From Rhodoferax sp. (GTDB lineage: Bacteria > Pseudomonadota > Gammaproteobacteria > Burkholderiales > Burkholderiaceae_C), in NCBI GenBank assembly GCA_029946045.1, contig JAQSDS010000141.1, positions 1 through 5,253 of the forward strand: a stretch of DNA of 5,253 bases, written 5' to 3'. The notes under the pieces were generated by a model. The model was not told the origin of the DNA. It saw only the letters and a list, made by a program, of their open reading frames with translations, and did not search any database. This document shows, piece by piece, positions 1-5,253 of the stretch (positions are counted from its first letter, which is position 1; every line of letters starts with the position of its first letter). The position numbers and the translations under genes are program-made.

Positions 1-193
1 CGTCCTTGGCTGTGATGATGGCCAGGCTGCTGTCCTGGTCGATCACAAAGCTGGTGTCGACCACCTGCCCGTTCACCTTGCCGGCCAGCGCCGCCTTGGC
101 CAGACCGGTGCCGATGGACGCGGCCACCTCAGCCACGGTGACCGCGGCGTCGTAGTTGCGTTGAGAACCATCGGGAAGCGTGATTTGAACCAT
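1..193 (-). CDS. thrS: Threonyl-tRNA synthetase, N-terminal TGS domain (partial, C-terminus off the left edge)
   Basis: The 64 complete codons seen here begin [15 protein letters not shown] and continue through [17 protein letters not shown] to AIITAKD. This is the typical start of bacterial ThrS, where the small TGS domain precedes the editing, catalytic and anticodon-binding domains; those later parts lie outside the window. ThrS is cytoplasmic and charges tRNA-Thr with threonine. The ATG at 193 is chosen because the family normally begins two or three residues before the ITLPDGS motif, as here. No clear Shine-Dalgarno sequence precedes it. The gene lies downstream of aceA on the same strand but is separated from it by a terminator and a second hairpin, so it is probably transcribed on its own. 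The identity rests on the TGS region alone. TGS domains also occur in RelA/SpoT and Obg-like proteins, but not at the extreme N-terminus with this ThrS-specific sequence. Confidence 0.93.
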   Translation of the reverse strand, partial: MVQITLPDGSQRNYDAAVTVAEVAASIGTGLAKAALAGKVNGQVVDTSFVIDQDSSLAIITAKD

Positions 194-216
194 GGCAATG
201 AAGGGGATAGGTAATT

Positions 217-241
217 AAAAAACGCGGAATGCTCCGCGTTT
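217..241 (-). terminator. Terminator-like hairpin in the thrS leader
   Basis: Read on the minus strand, a perfect 9-bp stem (233-241 pairing with 220-228, core AACGCGGA/TCCGCGTT) with a 4-nt loop is followed by six T residues (222 to 217). This has the form of an intrinsic terminator pointing towards thrS, and it ends only 23 nt before the thrS start codon. It may be a second, tandem terminator for aceA, an attenuator of thrS, or a 5' stabilising hairpin of the thrS mRNA. The hairpin is seen directly; its role is inferred. On the plus strand only three T residues follow it, so the minus orientation fits better. Confidence 0.6.
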
Positions 242-251
242 GTGATGGCCA

Positions 252-279
252 ATTTTAACCGCAGTCACCCACATGAAAA
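252..279 (-). promoter_or_regulatory. Candidate sigma70-type promoter for thrS
   Basis: On the minus strand a TTTTCA box (279-274) lies 16 bp from a TAAAAT box (257-252), giving 4/6 and 5/6 matches to the -35 and -10 consensus. The -35 box overlaps the T-tract of the aceA terminator. Predicted transcription would start near position 245, just before the hairpin at 241-217. The match is modest and no experimental support is visible, so this is a weak call. The thrS promoter could instead lie further upstream, within the aceA end. Confidence 0.3.
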
Positions 280-315
280 AAGGCTGGCCGTCCCCCTCAG
301 GGAACGCCAGCCTTT
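276..315 (-). terminator. Intrinsic terminator of aceA
   Basis: A perfect 10-bp stem (AAAGGCTGGC at 279-288 pairing with 306-315) is extended inward, past a 2x2 internal loop, by four more pairs (291-294 with 300-303) closing a 5-nt loop. On the minus strand it is followed by a run of T (281 to 276). It begins 21 nt after the aceA stop codon. This is a canonical rho-independent terminator for transcription coming from aceA. Confidence 0.88.
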
Positions 316-336
316 GACCTCCTCAGGCCCGATTTA

Positions 337-1656
337 TTAGTGGAACTGCTCTTCTTCGGTGGAGCCTGTCAGCGCCGTGACGCTGGACTTGCCGCCCTGG
401 ATGACGGTGGTGACTTCGTCGAAGTAACCGGTGCCGACTTCCTGCTGGTGCGAGACAAAAGTGTAGCCGCGGGTGCGTGCTGCAAATTCGGGTTCTTGCA
501 CTTTTTCAACGTAAGCGGTCATGCCACGAGCGACGTAGTCTTGGGCCAGATCAAACATGTTGTACCACATGGAGTGGATGCCGGCCAGGGTGATGAACTG
601 GTACTTGTAACCCATGGCGCCGAGTTCTTTCTGGAACTTGGCAATGGTGGCGTCGTCCAGGTTTTTCTTCCAGTTGAACGATGGCGAGCAGTTGTAGGCC
701 AGCAGCTTGCCCGGGTGTTTGGCGCGCACAGCTTCAGCAAATTTGCGGGCAAACTCGAGGTCGGGCGTGCCGGTTTCGCACCACACCAGGTCAGCGTAGT
801 CGGCATAAGCCACCGCGCGGCTGATGGCCTGGTCGAGGCCCTTGTTCGATTTGTAAAAACCTTCAGCGGTGCGCTCACCGGTCAGGAACGGCTTGTCGTT
901 TTCGTCGTAGTCGCTGGTCAGCAGGTCGGCGGCTTCTGCGTCGGTGCGGGCAATCACCAGGGTTGGCACGCCACACACGTCAGCGGCCATACGGGCTGCA
1001 ATGAGCTTTTGAACCGCTTCGGTGGTCGGAACCAGTACCTTGCCACCCATGTGGCCACATTTCTTGGCCGACGCCAGCTGGTCTTCCCAATGCACGCCTG
1101 CTGCGCCGGCGCGAATCATGTTCTTCATCAACTCGAAACCGTTCAAGACACCGCCAAAGCCGGCCTCAGCGTCGGCCACGATGGGCGCGAAGTTGTCAAT
1201 AAAACCTGCGTCACCGGCGTCAACACCGCGGGAATGCTGGATCTCATCGGCACGGCGGAAGGTGTTGTTGATGCGCTCAACCATCTTTGGCACCGAGTCC
1301 ACGGCGTACAGGGACTGGTCGGGGTACATGGAGGCGGACGTGTTGTTGTCAGCGGCTACTTGCCAGCCTGACAGGTAAATGGCCTTGACGCCGGCCTTGA
1401 CCTGCTGCATGGCCTGGCCGCCGGTAAGCGCACCGAGGCAGTTCACATAGTCTTCGGTGTGGAGCAGATCCCACAGCTTTTCAGCGCCACGACGTGCCAG
1501 GGTGTGTTCGATGGGGAAAGAGCCACGCAGACGCACCACGTCGGCAGCACTGTAGCCGCGCTTGATGCCTTTCCAGCGTGGGTTGGTCGCCCAGTCTTTT
1601 TCCAGGGCAGCAATTTGTTGTTCGCGGCTTAATTGTTCTGTGAGAGTCTGTGGCAT
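337..1656 (-). CDS. aceA: Isocitrate lyase
   Basis: A complete 439-aa protein, close to the 434 aa of E. coli AceA. It cleaves isocitrate to succinate and glyoxylate in the cytoplasm, the first step of the glyoxylate shunt used for growth on acetate, fatty acids and other C2 sources. Visible motifs are [10 protein letters not shown] (96-105, substrate binding), DAEAGFGG (162-169, with D162 at the metal-binding position), the ICL signature KKCGHM (198-203, catalytic C200), WCETGTPD (292-299) and NCSPSFNW (322-329). The C-terminus ([16 protein letters not shown]) closely matches enterobacterial AceA. The start at 1656 is preferred over upstream in-frame codons (to 1755) because AGGAG lies 7 nt before it, the family N-terminus fits, and the upstream extension would run through the palindromic operators. 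No malate synthase gene is adjacent, so this is not an aceBA operon within the window. Expression is probably controlled from the AT-rich region upstream and ends at the 276-315 terminator. Confidence 0.98.
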   Translation of the reverse strand: MPQTLTEQLSREQQIAALEKDWATNPRWKGIKRGYSAADVVRLRGSFPIEHTLARRGAEKLWDLLHTEDYVNCLGALTGGQAMQQVKAGVKAIYLSGWQVAADNNTSASMYPDQSLYAVDSVPKMVERINNTFRRADEIQHSRGVDAGDAGFIDNFAPIVADAEAGFGGVLNGFELMKNMIRAGAAGVHWEDQLASAKKCGHMGGKVLVPTTEAVQKLIAARMAADVCGVPTLVIARTDAEAADLLTSDYDENDKPFLTGERTAEGFYKSNKGLDQAISRAVAYADYADLVWCETGTPDLEFARKFAEAVRAKHPGKLLAYNCSPSFNWKKNLDDATIAKFQKELGAMGYKYQFITLAGIHSMWYNMFDLAQDYVARGMTAYVEKVQEPEFAARTRGYTFVSHQQEVGTGYFDEVTTVIQGGKSSVTALTGSTEEEQFH

Positions 1657-1663
1657 GGGGTCA

Positions 1664-1668
1664 CTCCT
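1664..1668 (-). promoter_or_regulatory. Ribosome binding site of aceA
   Basis: AGGAG on the minus strand (1668 to 1664) with a 7-nt spacer to the ATG at 1656. It decides the aceA start in favour of 1656 over the in-frame ATG codons further upstream, which have no comparable site. It is the clearest Shine-Dalgarno sequence in the window. Confidence 0.85.
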
Positions 1669-1728
1669 GAGTTGATGAAAATGAAGGCATCTGTCGCTTG
1701 AGGCTGTTGATGTCATGGCGATTATTCT

Positions 1729-1746
1729 ATGTCTTATAGAAGACAT
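1729..1746. promoter_or_regulatory. Candidate operator 1 upstream of aceA (proximal palindrome)
   Basis: The 18-mer ATGTCTTATAGAAGACAT equals its own reverse complement at 16 of 18 positions. A second copy lies exactly 30 bp away at 1759-1776. The arrangement and symmetry suggest the binding site of a dimeric repressor or activator. The size and TCTTAT...AAGA arms would suit a GntR/FCD-type regulator, but that family assignment is only a guess. If the candidate aceA promoter is right, this copy lies just downstream of the transcription start. Confidence 0.65.
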
Positions 1747-1758
1747 GAAACACATCTT

Positions 1759-1776
1759 ATGTCTTATAGAAGACTT
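1759..1776. promoter_or_regulatory. Candidate operator 2 upstream of aceA (distal palindrome)
   Basis: ATGTCTTATAGAAGACTT differs from operator 1 at a single position. A continuous 17-bp core (TATGTCTTATAGAAGAC) is identical in both copies, at 1728-1744 and 1758-1774. The 30-bp centre-to-centre spacing is close to three helical turns and so places both sites on nearly the same face of the DNA. This copy covers the candidate -10 box of aceA, a position suited to repression. Confidence 0.65.
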
Positions 1777-1792
1777 TTATTTATTTAAACAA
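1763..1792 (-). promoter_or_regulatory. Candidate aceA promoter
   Basis: On the minus strand a TTGTTT box (1792-1787) is followed after 18 bp by TATAAG (1768-1763), the latter a 5/6 match to the -10 consensus and lying inside operator 2. Transcription would begin near 1756, giving a leader of about 100 nt. The -35 box is weak (3/6), so the promoter may need an activator. Another TATAAG lies in operator 1 (1738-1733) but lacks a convincing -35 partner. Confidence 0.35.
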
Positions 1793-1805
1793 AATCAACA
1801 GCTTA
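1793..1805 (+). promoter_or_regulatory. Possible IHF binding site upstream of aceA
   Basis: AATCAACAGCTTA fits the IHF consensus WATCARNNNNTTR at every defined position and lies in AT-rich DNA just upstream of the candidate aceA -35 box. In E. coli, IHF bound upstream of aceBAK counteracts IclR repression, so a bent-DNA element here would make sense. A short degenerate consensus occurs by chance in AT-rich DNA, so confidence stays low. Confidence 0.3.
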
Positions 1806-1885
1806 TGATTAATATTTCTCTATATGAAATCAAGCTCTCTGAATTTGAGATTTAAAAAGTCAAACTTCATCTATTTCATTGCACG

Positions 1886-1907
1886 ATGCGAAATCAAAAT
1901 TTCGCAT
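1886..1907. repeat. Perfect inverted repeat after the glnT-like stop codon
   Basis: ATGCGAAAT and ATTTCGCAT form a perfect 9-bp inverted repeat around a 4-bp centre, 7 bp beyond the stop codon of the ligase gene. In RNA it would form a hairpin in the 3' end of the polyamine operon transcript, but no T-tract follows on either strand, so it is not a canonical intrinsic terminator. It could be an mRNA 3' stabilising hairpin, a non-canonical terminator, or an operator in the distal part of the aceA control region. Both arms are flanked by GCA-containing sequence that extends the symmetry imperfectly. Confidence 0.55.
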
Positions 1908-1914
1908 TGCAAAA

Positions 1915-3255
1915 TTAAAACAAGTCAGCGTAGCGCCTAAGTTCCCAGTCGCTCACCGACTGGCTGAAGCTGCTCCACTCCTGGCGCTTGATGGCCAGAA
2001 ACTGCTGGCAGAAGTCTTGCCCAACAGCAGCCATCAGCACCGCATCTGATGCCAGTGCATCGAGCGCAGCGCCGAGGTCGCGCGGCAGGCGCGCGGGCAT
2101 GGTCTGGCCGCTGGCGAAGCGCTCATACAGGTCTTCGGTGCAGGGCGCGGGGGCCGTCATGCCCTGATCAATACCGTCGAGCCCGGCTGCCAGGGTGGCG
2201 GCAATGGCCGCGTAGACATTGCACGAAGGGTCGGGCAGGCGCCATTCGATACGCCCAGCAACACTGCGCACCAGGCAGGTGCGGTTGTTGTCGCCGTAGG
2301 CTTTCCACACCGGCGACCAGGTGGTGCCCGAGGCGCTGTCGCTGCAGGCCAGCCTTTTGAAGCTGTTGACGGTGGGGGCGCACAAGGCGCTCAGGGCATC
2401 GGCATGCTGCAGCAGGCCGGCCACAAAACTGTAGGCTGTGGGACTGAGTTGCAGGGCATCGCAGGTGTCCTGAAACACGGCGCGCCCCTGCGCATCGGTG
2501 ATGCTCATGTGAAAGTGCAGACCACTGCCCGGCATGGCGGCGAAAGGTTTGGGCATACAACTGAAGACACAGCCGTGTTTTTGCGCCACCGCGTGCGCCG
2601 CCATCTTGAACAGCATGAAGTGGTCTGCGGCTTCCAGCGCCGAATGAAAGCGGTAATTGATTTCGTACTGGCCACGGGCGTCCTCGTGGTCCATCTGCTG
2701 CAGCCTGAACCCCAGGGCCGTCAGGGTCTGACGCATATCGTCAAGAAACGCATGGTTGCGGTGGATGGCTTTCAGATCGTAAGAAGGTTTATCCAGGCCG
2801 TCCTGCGCGTCAGCGCCCTGCCAGTGGCCTTTTTCGTCCTGACGCAACAGGAAAAACTCAGGCTCGATGCCCACCCACAGGGTCCAGCCGCGCGCTTTCA
2901 GGCGACTGAGCTGATGCTTGAGCAGTTGGCGCGAGCAGCTGGCCAGGGGTTCGCCACCGGCGTAACCGTCACACACGGCATGGGCCACACCGGGCAACCA
3001 CGGCAAGGCCCGCAGGGTTTCCAATTGCACCCGGCCATAGTATTCGCTGCGCGCGCCAAAGCGCCCCAGGCCGGTACCCCAGATGCTGGGTCCGGCAAAA
3101 CCGGCGCCCACATTCACCCACTCTTTCAAGTCATCCAGCGGCACCAGCTTGCCTTTGGCAACGCCGTGCAGGTCGCAAAACTGGGTCAGGATGCTGTGGA
3201 TGCCTTGCGAGGACAGGTCGTCAATGGTGGCTTGAAGGGTGTCGGTTTGGGACAT
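1915..3255 (-). CDS. glnT: Type III glutamine synthetase-like ligase (GlnT/GmaS group), probable glutamate-amine ligase
   Basis: A complete 446-aa protein with the glutamine synthetase fold. An N-terminal beta-grasp part (about 15-115, FCDLHGVAKGKLVP at 26-39) is followed by the catalytic domain. Conserved active-site features include EPE (E131, E133), HE...GQYE (E191, E198), GSGLHFHMS (243-251, H247), NSFKRL (297-302), NNRT...VR (323-330) and RIEWRLPDP (335-343, E337 and R339), matching the metal, glutamate and ATP ligands of the family. Such enzymes join glutamate to ammonia or to an amine using ATP. The sequence resembles type III GS (GlnT) and gamma-glutamylmethylamide synthetase more than the housekeeping GlnA. 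The APTVNSFKR segment (293-301) replaces the flap carrying the ammonium-site glutamate of GlnA, as in GmaS- and PuuA-like ligases. It follows the aldehyde dehydrogenase by 29 bp and no strong Shine-Dalgarno is visible, so translation may depend on its upstream neighbour. With a PuuC-like enzyme and a polyamine permease beside it, gamma-glutamylation of putrescine or a related amine is the best inference. Biosynthetic glutamine formation remains possible. Confidence 0.85.
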   Translation of the reverse strand: MSQTDTLQATIDDLSSQGIHSILTQFCDLHGVAKGKLVPLDDLKEWVNVGAGFAGPSIWGTGLGRFGARSEYYGRVQLETLRALPWLPGVAHAVCDGYAGGEPLASCSRQLLKHQLSRLKARGWTLWVGIEPEFFLLRQDEKGHWQGADAQDGLDKPSYDLKAIHRNHAFLDDMRQTLTALGFRLQQMDHEDARGQYEINYRFHSALEAADHFMLFKMAAHAVAQKHGCVFSCMPKPFAAMPGSGLHFHMSITDAQGRAVFQDTCDALQLSPTAYSFVAGLLQHADALSALCAPTVNSFKRLACSDSASGTTWSPVWKAYGDNNRTCLVRSVAGRIEWRLPDPSCNVYAAIAATLAAGLDGIDQGMTAPAPCTEDLYERFASGQTMPARLPRDLGAALDALASDAVLMAAVGQDFCQQFLAIKRQEWSSFSQSVSDWELRRYADLF

Positions 3256-3284
3256 GGTGGGGTGGCTCAGAATGGAGAGGGAAA

Positions 3285-4754
3285 TCAGACCGGACTGTCG
3301 ATGCGGATCCAGGTGGTCTTGGTCTCGGTGTATTTGTCAAAGGCATGCAGCGACTTGTCGCGCCCTACCCCGCTTTGCTTGTAGCCGCCAAAGGGCACCG
3401 TGATGTCGTCTTCGTCGTACTGGTTGACGTGCACCGTTCCGGCGCGCAGCGCACGCGCCACGCCGTGTGCCTTGTTGATGTCACGCGTCCAGACCGCCGC
3501 CTGCAGGCCGTAGATGCTCTGGTTGGCCTGGCGCACGACCTCTGCGGTGTCGGTGAACGACAGCACTGAGAGCACCGGGCCAAAAATTTCCTCGCGGGCA
3601 ATGGTCATGTCAGGTGTCACGCCGGCAAAGATGGTGGGCTGCACGTAGCAGCCACCGGTGTCGCGCAGCGCCTGCGCACCGCCTGCCAGCAGGGCGGCGC
3701 CCTCTTGCTTGCCAAGTTCGATGTAGCGCAGCACCGAGTTCATTTGCGTCTGGTCGACGATGGCTCCCATCACGGTGTCGGGCGCCAGCGGATTGGCCGG
3801 CGCGTAAGCGGGCACCAGTGCCAGTGCTTTCTCCAGGAACTGATCGCGGATGCTGGCCTCGACAAACAGGCGCGAAGGCGCGTTGCAACTTTCCCCCTGG
3901 TTAAAGAAGATGCCGCCAAGCGCGGCCTCAACCGCTTTGTCCAAGTCCGGGCAATCGGCAAAAACGATGTTGGGCGACTTGCCACCCAACTCGGTCCAGG
4001 CGCGCTTGAGGTTGCTTTGTCCGGCCATCACATGAATCTGTTTGCCGACCCGGGTCGAGCCGGTAAAGGCAATGCAGTCCACGTCCATGTGCAGTGCCAG
4101 CGGCGACCCCGCCTCGGGCCCATAACCCGGCACCACGTTGAAAACCCCTGGCGGAATACCCGCTTCAAGCGCCAGTTCGGCCAGGCGCAGCGCAGTCAAA
4201 GGCGACTTCTCACTGGGCTTGAGCACCACCGAATTGCCGGCCGCCAGCGCCGGGGCAATTTTCCAGGCGGCCATGATCATGGGGTAGTTCCACGGCACGA
4301 TGACGCCCACCACACCCATGGGCTCGCGCTGGATCAGCGCCAACGCGGTGCTGGCCGTGGGTGCAATTTCGTCGTAAATCTTGTCAACTGCCTCGCCATA
4401 CCAGCGCAGGCAATTGGCCGCGCTGTTGACATCGACACCGCGGGCGTACTTGATGGGTTTGCCCATGTCGAGCGTCTCCATCATGGCGAGTTCATCGGCG
4501 TGGGCCAGCAACTGGTCGGCAAATTTGATCATGACGCGTTTGCGCGCCGCCGGGGCCAGACCACACCAGCGCCGGTCTTCAAAGGCCGCCCTCCCCGCAG
4601 CCACCGCGACATCGACATCGGCTTGGCCGCAACGCGCCACGGTGGTAAGCAGACGGCCATCGACCGGGGAAATGCAGTCAAAGGTCTGGCCGTCAAGAGC
4701 GTGCACGCGTACCCCGTTGATCAGGGCCCGGCCATCATAAAGCGCTGTTGTCAT
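3285..4754 (-). CDS. puuC: Gamma-glutamyl-gamma-aminobutyraldehyde dehydrogenase-type aldehyde dehydrogenase
   Basis: With the chosen start this is a 489-aa member of the NAD(P)-dependent aldehyde dehydrogenase superfamily. Visible motifs (this start = 1) are PWNYP (154-158, N156 oxyanion), KPSE (179-182, cofactor), FTGST (230-234), ELGGK (256-260, general base E256), NQGESC (285-290, nucleophile C290), EEIFGP (388-393) and PFGGYKQSG (454-462). The C-terminal GRDKSLHAFDKYTETK and the N-terminal TFDCISPVDGRLL are characteristic of the PuuC/PauC subgroup, which oxidises gamma-glutamylated aminobutyraldehyde or related aldehydes in putrescine catabolism. The ATG at 4754 has a GAGAG 9 nt upstream. 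In-frame alternatives are ATG at 4775 and GTG at 4787 (500 aa), which have weaker sites but give an N-terminus nearer the family length. The gene lies between a polyamine-type permease and a glutamate ligase, apparently in one operon. Other betaine or aminoaldehyde substrates cannot be excluded. Confidence 0.93.
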   Translation of the reverse strand: MTTALYDGRALINGVRVHALDGQTFDCISPVDGRLLTTVARCGQADVDVAVAAGRAAFEDRRWCGLAPAARKRVMIKFADQLLAHADELAMMETLDMGKPIKYARGVDVNSAANCLRWYGEAVDKIYDEIAPTASTALALIQREPMGVVGVIVPWNYPMIMAAWKIAPALAAGNSVVLKPSEKSPLTALRLAELALEAGIPPGVFNVVPGYGPEAGSPLALHMDVDCIAFTGSTRVGKQIHVMAGQSNLKRAWTELGGKSPNIVFADCPDLDKAVEAALGGIFFNQGESCNAPSRLFVEASIRDQFLEKALALVPAYAPANPLAPDTVMGAIVDQTQMNSVLRYIELGKQEGAALLAGGAQALRDTGGCYVQPTIFAGVTPDMTIAREEIFGPVLSVLSFTDTAEVVRQANQSIYGLQAAVWTRDINKAHGVARALRAGTVHVNQYDEDDITVPFGGYKQSGVGRDKSLHAFDKYTETKTTWIRIDSPV

Positions 4755-4809
4755 GTCAAAACTCTCAAAGGTCATGGCGCTTGCCACAAAGGCAAGGCGT
4801 TAAAAATAG

Positions 4810-5253
4810 TTACCGGGCCTGCAGTGCGGCCAGTTCAGCACGCGTGGCTGCCGCAATTTCGCGCTCGCGGCGCCGTGTCTGGCGCGCCACCCAAACGCTG
4901 TAAGCGATCACCACCAGGGTGACCGACATGATGAGCAGCGTGGCCGCCGCGTAAATGGTCGGGTTGATGCCGCGCCGGGCATAACCGAAGATGACTTGCG
5001 GCAGGGTGTTGACGCCCGGGCCCGACAAAAATTCGGCAATCACGACATCGTCGAATGAGAGCGTGAAGGCCAGCAGATAGGCGGCAAAAATGGCCGGCAG
5101 AATATTGGGCATGGTGATCAGGAAGAACACCTGAAAGGGTTTGGCGCCCAGGTCCATGGCGGCCTCCTCGATGGCGCGGTCCATTTCCAGCAAACGCGAC
5201 TGGATCACCACCATGCCGTAGGCCATGCCCAGCAGCGTGTGGCCCAGGATGAT
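4810..5253 (-). CDS. potI: Polyamine-type ABC transporter inner-membrane permease (partial, N-terminus off the right edge)
   Basis: The reading frame is open to the window edge, so the true start is beyond 5253; 147 codons are visible. The ABC permease EAA loop is clear: EEAAMDLGA at visible residues 29-37, followed by ITMPNILP (46-53), the cytoplasmic contact with the ATPase. Predicted membrane segments lie at about 55-75 and 99-123, followed by a charged tail rich in Arg, Glu and Ala. AFTLSFDD and FLSGPGVNTLP closely resemble the second permease of spermidine/putrescine importers. The sequence seems nearer to PotI (putrescine, PotFGHI) than to PotC, a judgement made from memory. Such a permease pairs with a PotH/PotB-type partner, a PotG/PotA ATPase and a periplasmic binding protein, which would be expected upstream outside the window. 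It is followed by the aldehyde dehydrogenase on the same strand (55 bp to the chosen start), consistent with an uptake-plus-catabolism operon. Confidence 0.9.
   Translation of the reverse strand: MILGHTLLGMAYGMVVIQSRLLEMDRAIEEAAMDLGAKPFQVFFLITMPNILPAIFAAYLLAFTLSFDDVVIAEFLSGPGVNTLPQVIFGYARRGINPTIYAAATLLIMSVTLVVIAYSVWVARQTRRREREIAAATRAELAALQAR

Noticed and set aside
340..1371. A 343-codon open frame on the plus strand across aceA
   Set aside because: It lies wholly antisense to a certain isocitrate lyase gene, starts with GTG next to the aceA stop, and its translation shows no recognisable domain. Long antisense frames are common in GC-rich genes with strong codon bias.
1657..1755. A 33-residue N-terminal extension of isocitrate lyase
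   Set aside because: The extension does not resemble AceA, would overlap the proximal operator, and lacks a ribosome binding site, whereas the ATG at 1656 has AGGAG at ideal spacing.
1886..1907. Intrinsic terminator for the polyamine operon
   Set aside because: The stem is perfect but AT-rich in its upper part and no T-tract follows on the minus strand, so it was kept only as an inverted repeat of unknown role.
1720..1914. The AT-rich intergenic stretch as a sign of horizontal transfer or an insertion scar
   Set aside because: No terminal inverted repeats, target duplications or gene remnants are visible. AT-rich promoter DNA between GC-rich genes is ordinary, and the repeats inside it are better explained as operators.
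2404..3384. A 326-codon open frame on the plus strand across the ligase gene
   Set aside because: It is antisense to a well-supported glutamine-synthetase-fold gene, extends across the gene junction, and shows no recognisable motifs.
3705..4922. A 405-codon open frame on the plus strand across puuC and the permease end
   Set aside because: It is antisense to two recognised genes. Its His/Arg/Gly-rich composition is typical of a shadow frame and no family is recognisable.

Overview
This window looks like the chromosome of a GC-rich beta-proteobacterium, probably Burkholderiales and possibly close to Comamonadaceae. That placement is inferred from codon use, from the style of the isocitrate lyase and polyamine genes, and from recall of family sequences; no search was run. 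All supported genes lie on the minus strand, so transcription runs from high to low coordinates. No mobile element, CRISPR array, tRNA or rRNA was seen.

Right part (5253 to 1915), minus strand: three consecutive genes read as the downstream end of a polyamine uptake and catabolism operon. First is the C-terminal part of an ABC transporter inner-membrane permease of the PotI/PotC type, cut by the window edge. Next is an NAD(P)-dependent aldehyde dehydrogenase of the PuuC/PauC (gamma-glutamyl-gamma-aminobutyraldehyde dehydrogenase) type. Last is a glutamine-synthetase-fold ligase of the type III/GlnT-GmaS group. Together they suggest import of putrescine or a similar amine, gamma-glutamylation of the amine, and oxidation of the resulting aldehyde. 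The amine oxidase or transaminase and the gamma-glutamyl hydrolase needed to complete such a route are not in this window.

Middle (1914 to 1657): a 258-bp AT-rich intergenic region. It holds a perfect inverted repeat just after the ligase stop, a match to the IHF consensus, and two nearly identical 18-bp palindromes exactly 30 bp apart. One palindrome overlaps a candidate aceA promoter. This is the most information-dense non-coding stretch here and looks like the control region of aceA.

Left part (1656 to 1): aceA encodes a complete isocitrate lyase (439 aa, glyoxylate shunt) with a good ribosome binding site and a strong intrinsic terminator. After a short gap come a second terminator-like hairpin and the first 64 codons of thrS (threonyl-tRNA synthetase, TGS domain), which runs off the left edge.

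The coding content is mostly housekeeping and catabolic. No clearly new system is visible. The points that merit checking are the paired operators at aceA, the hairpin in the thrS leader, and the true substrate of the GlnT-like ligase.
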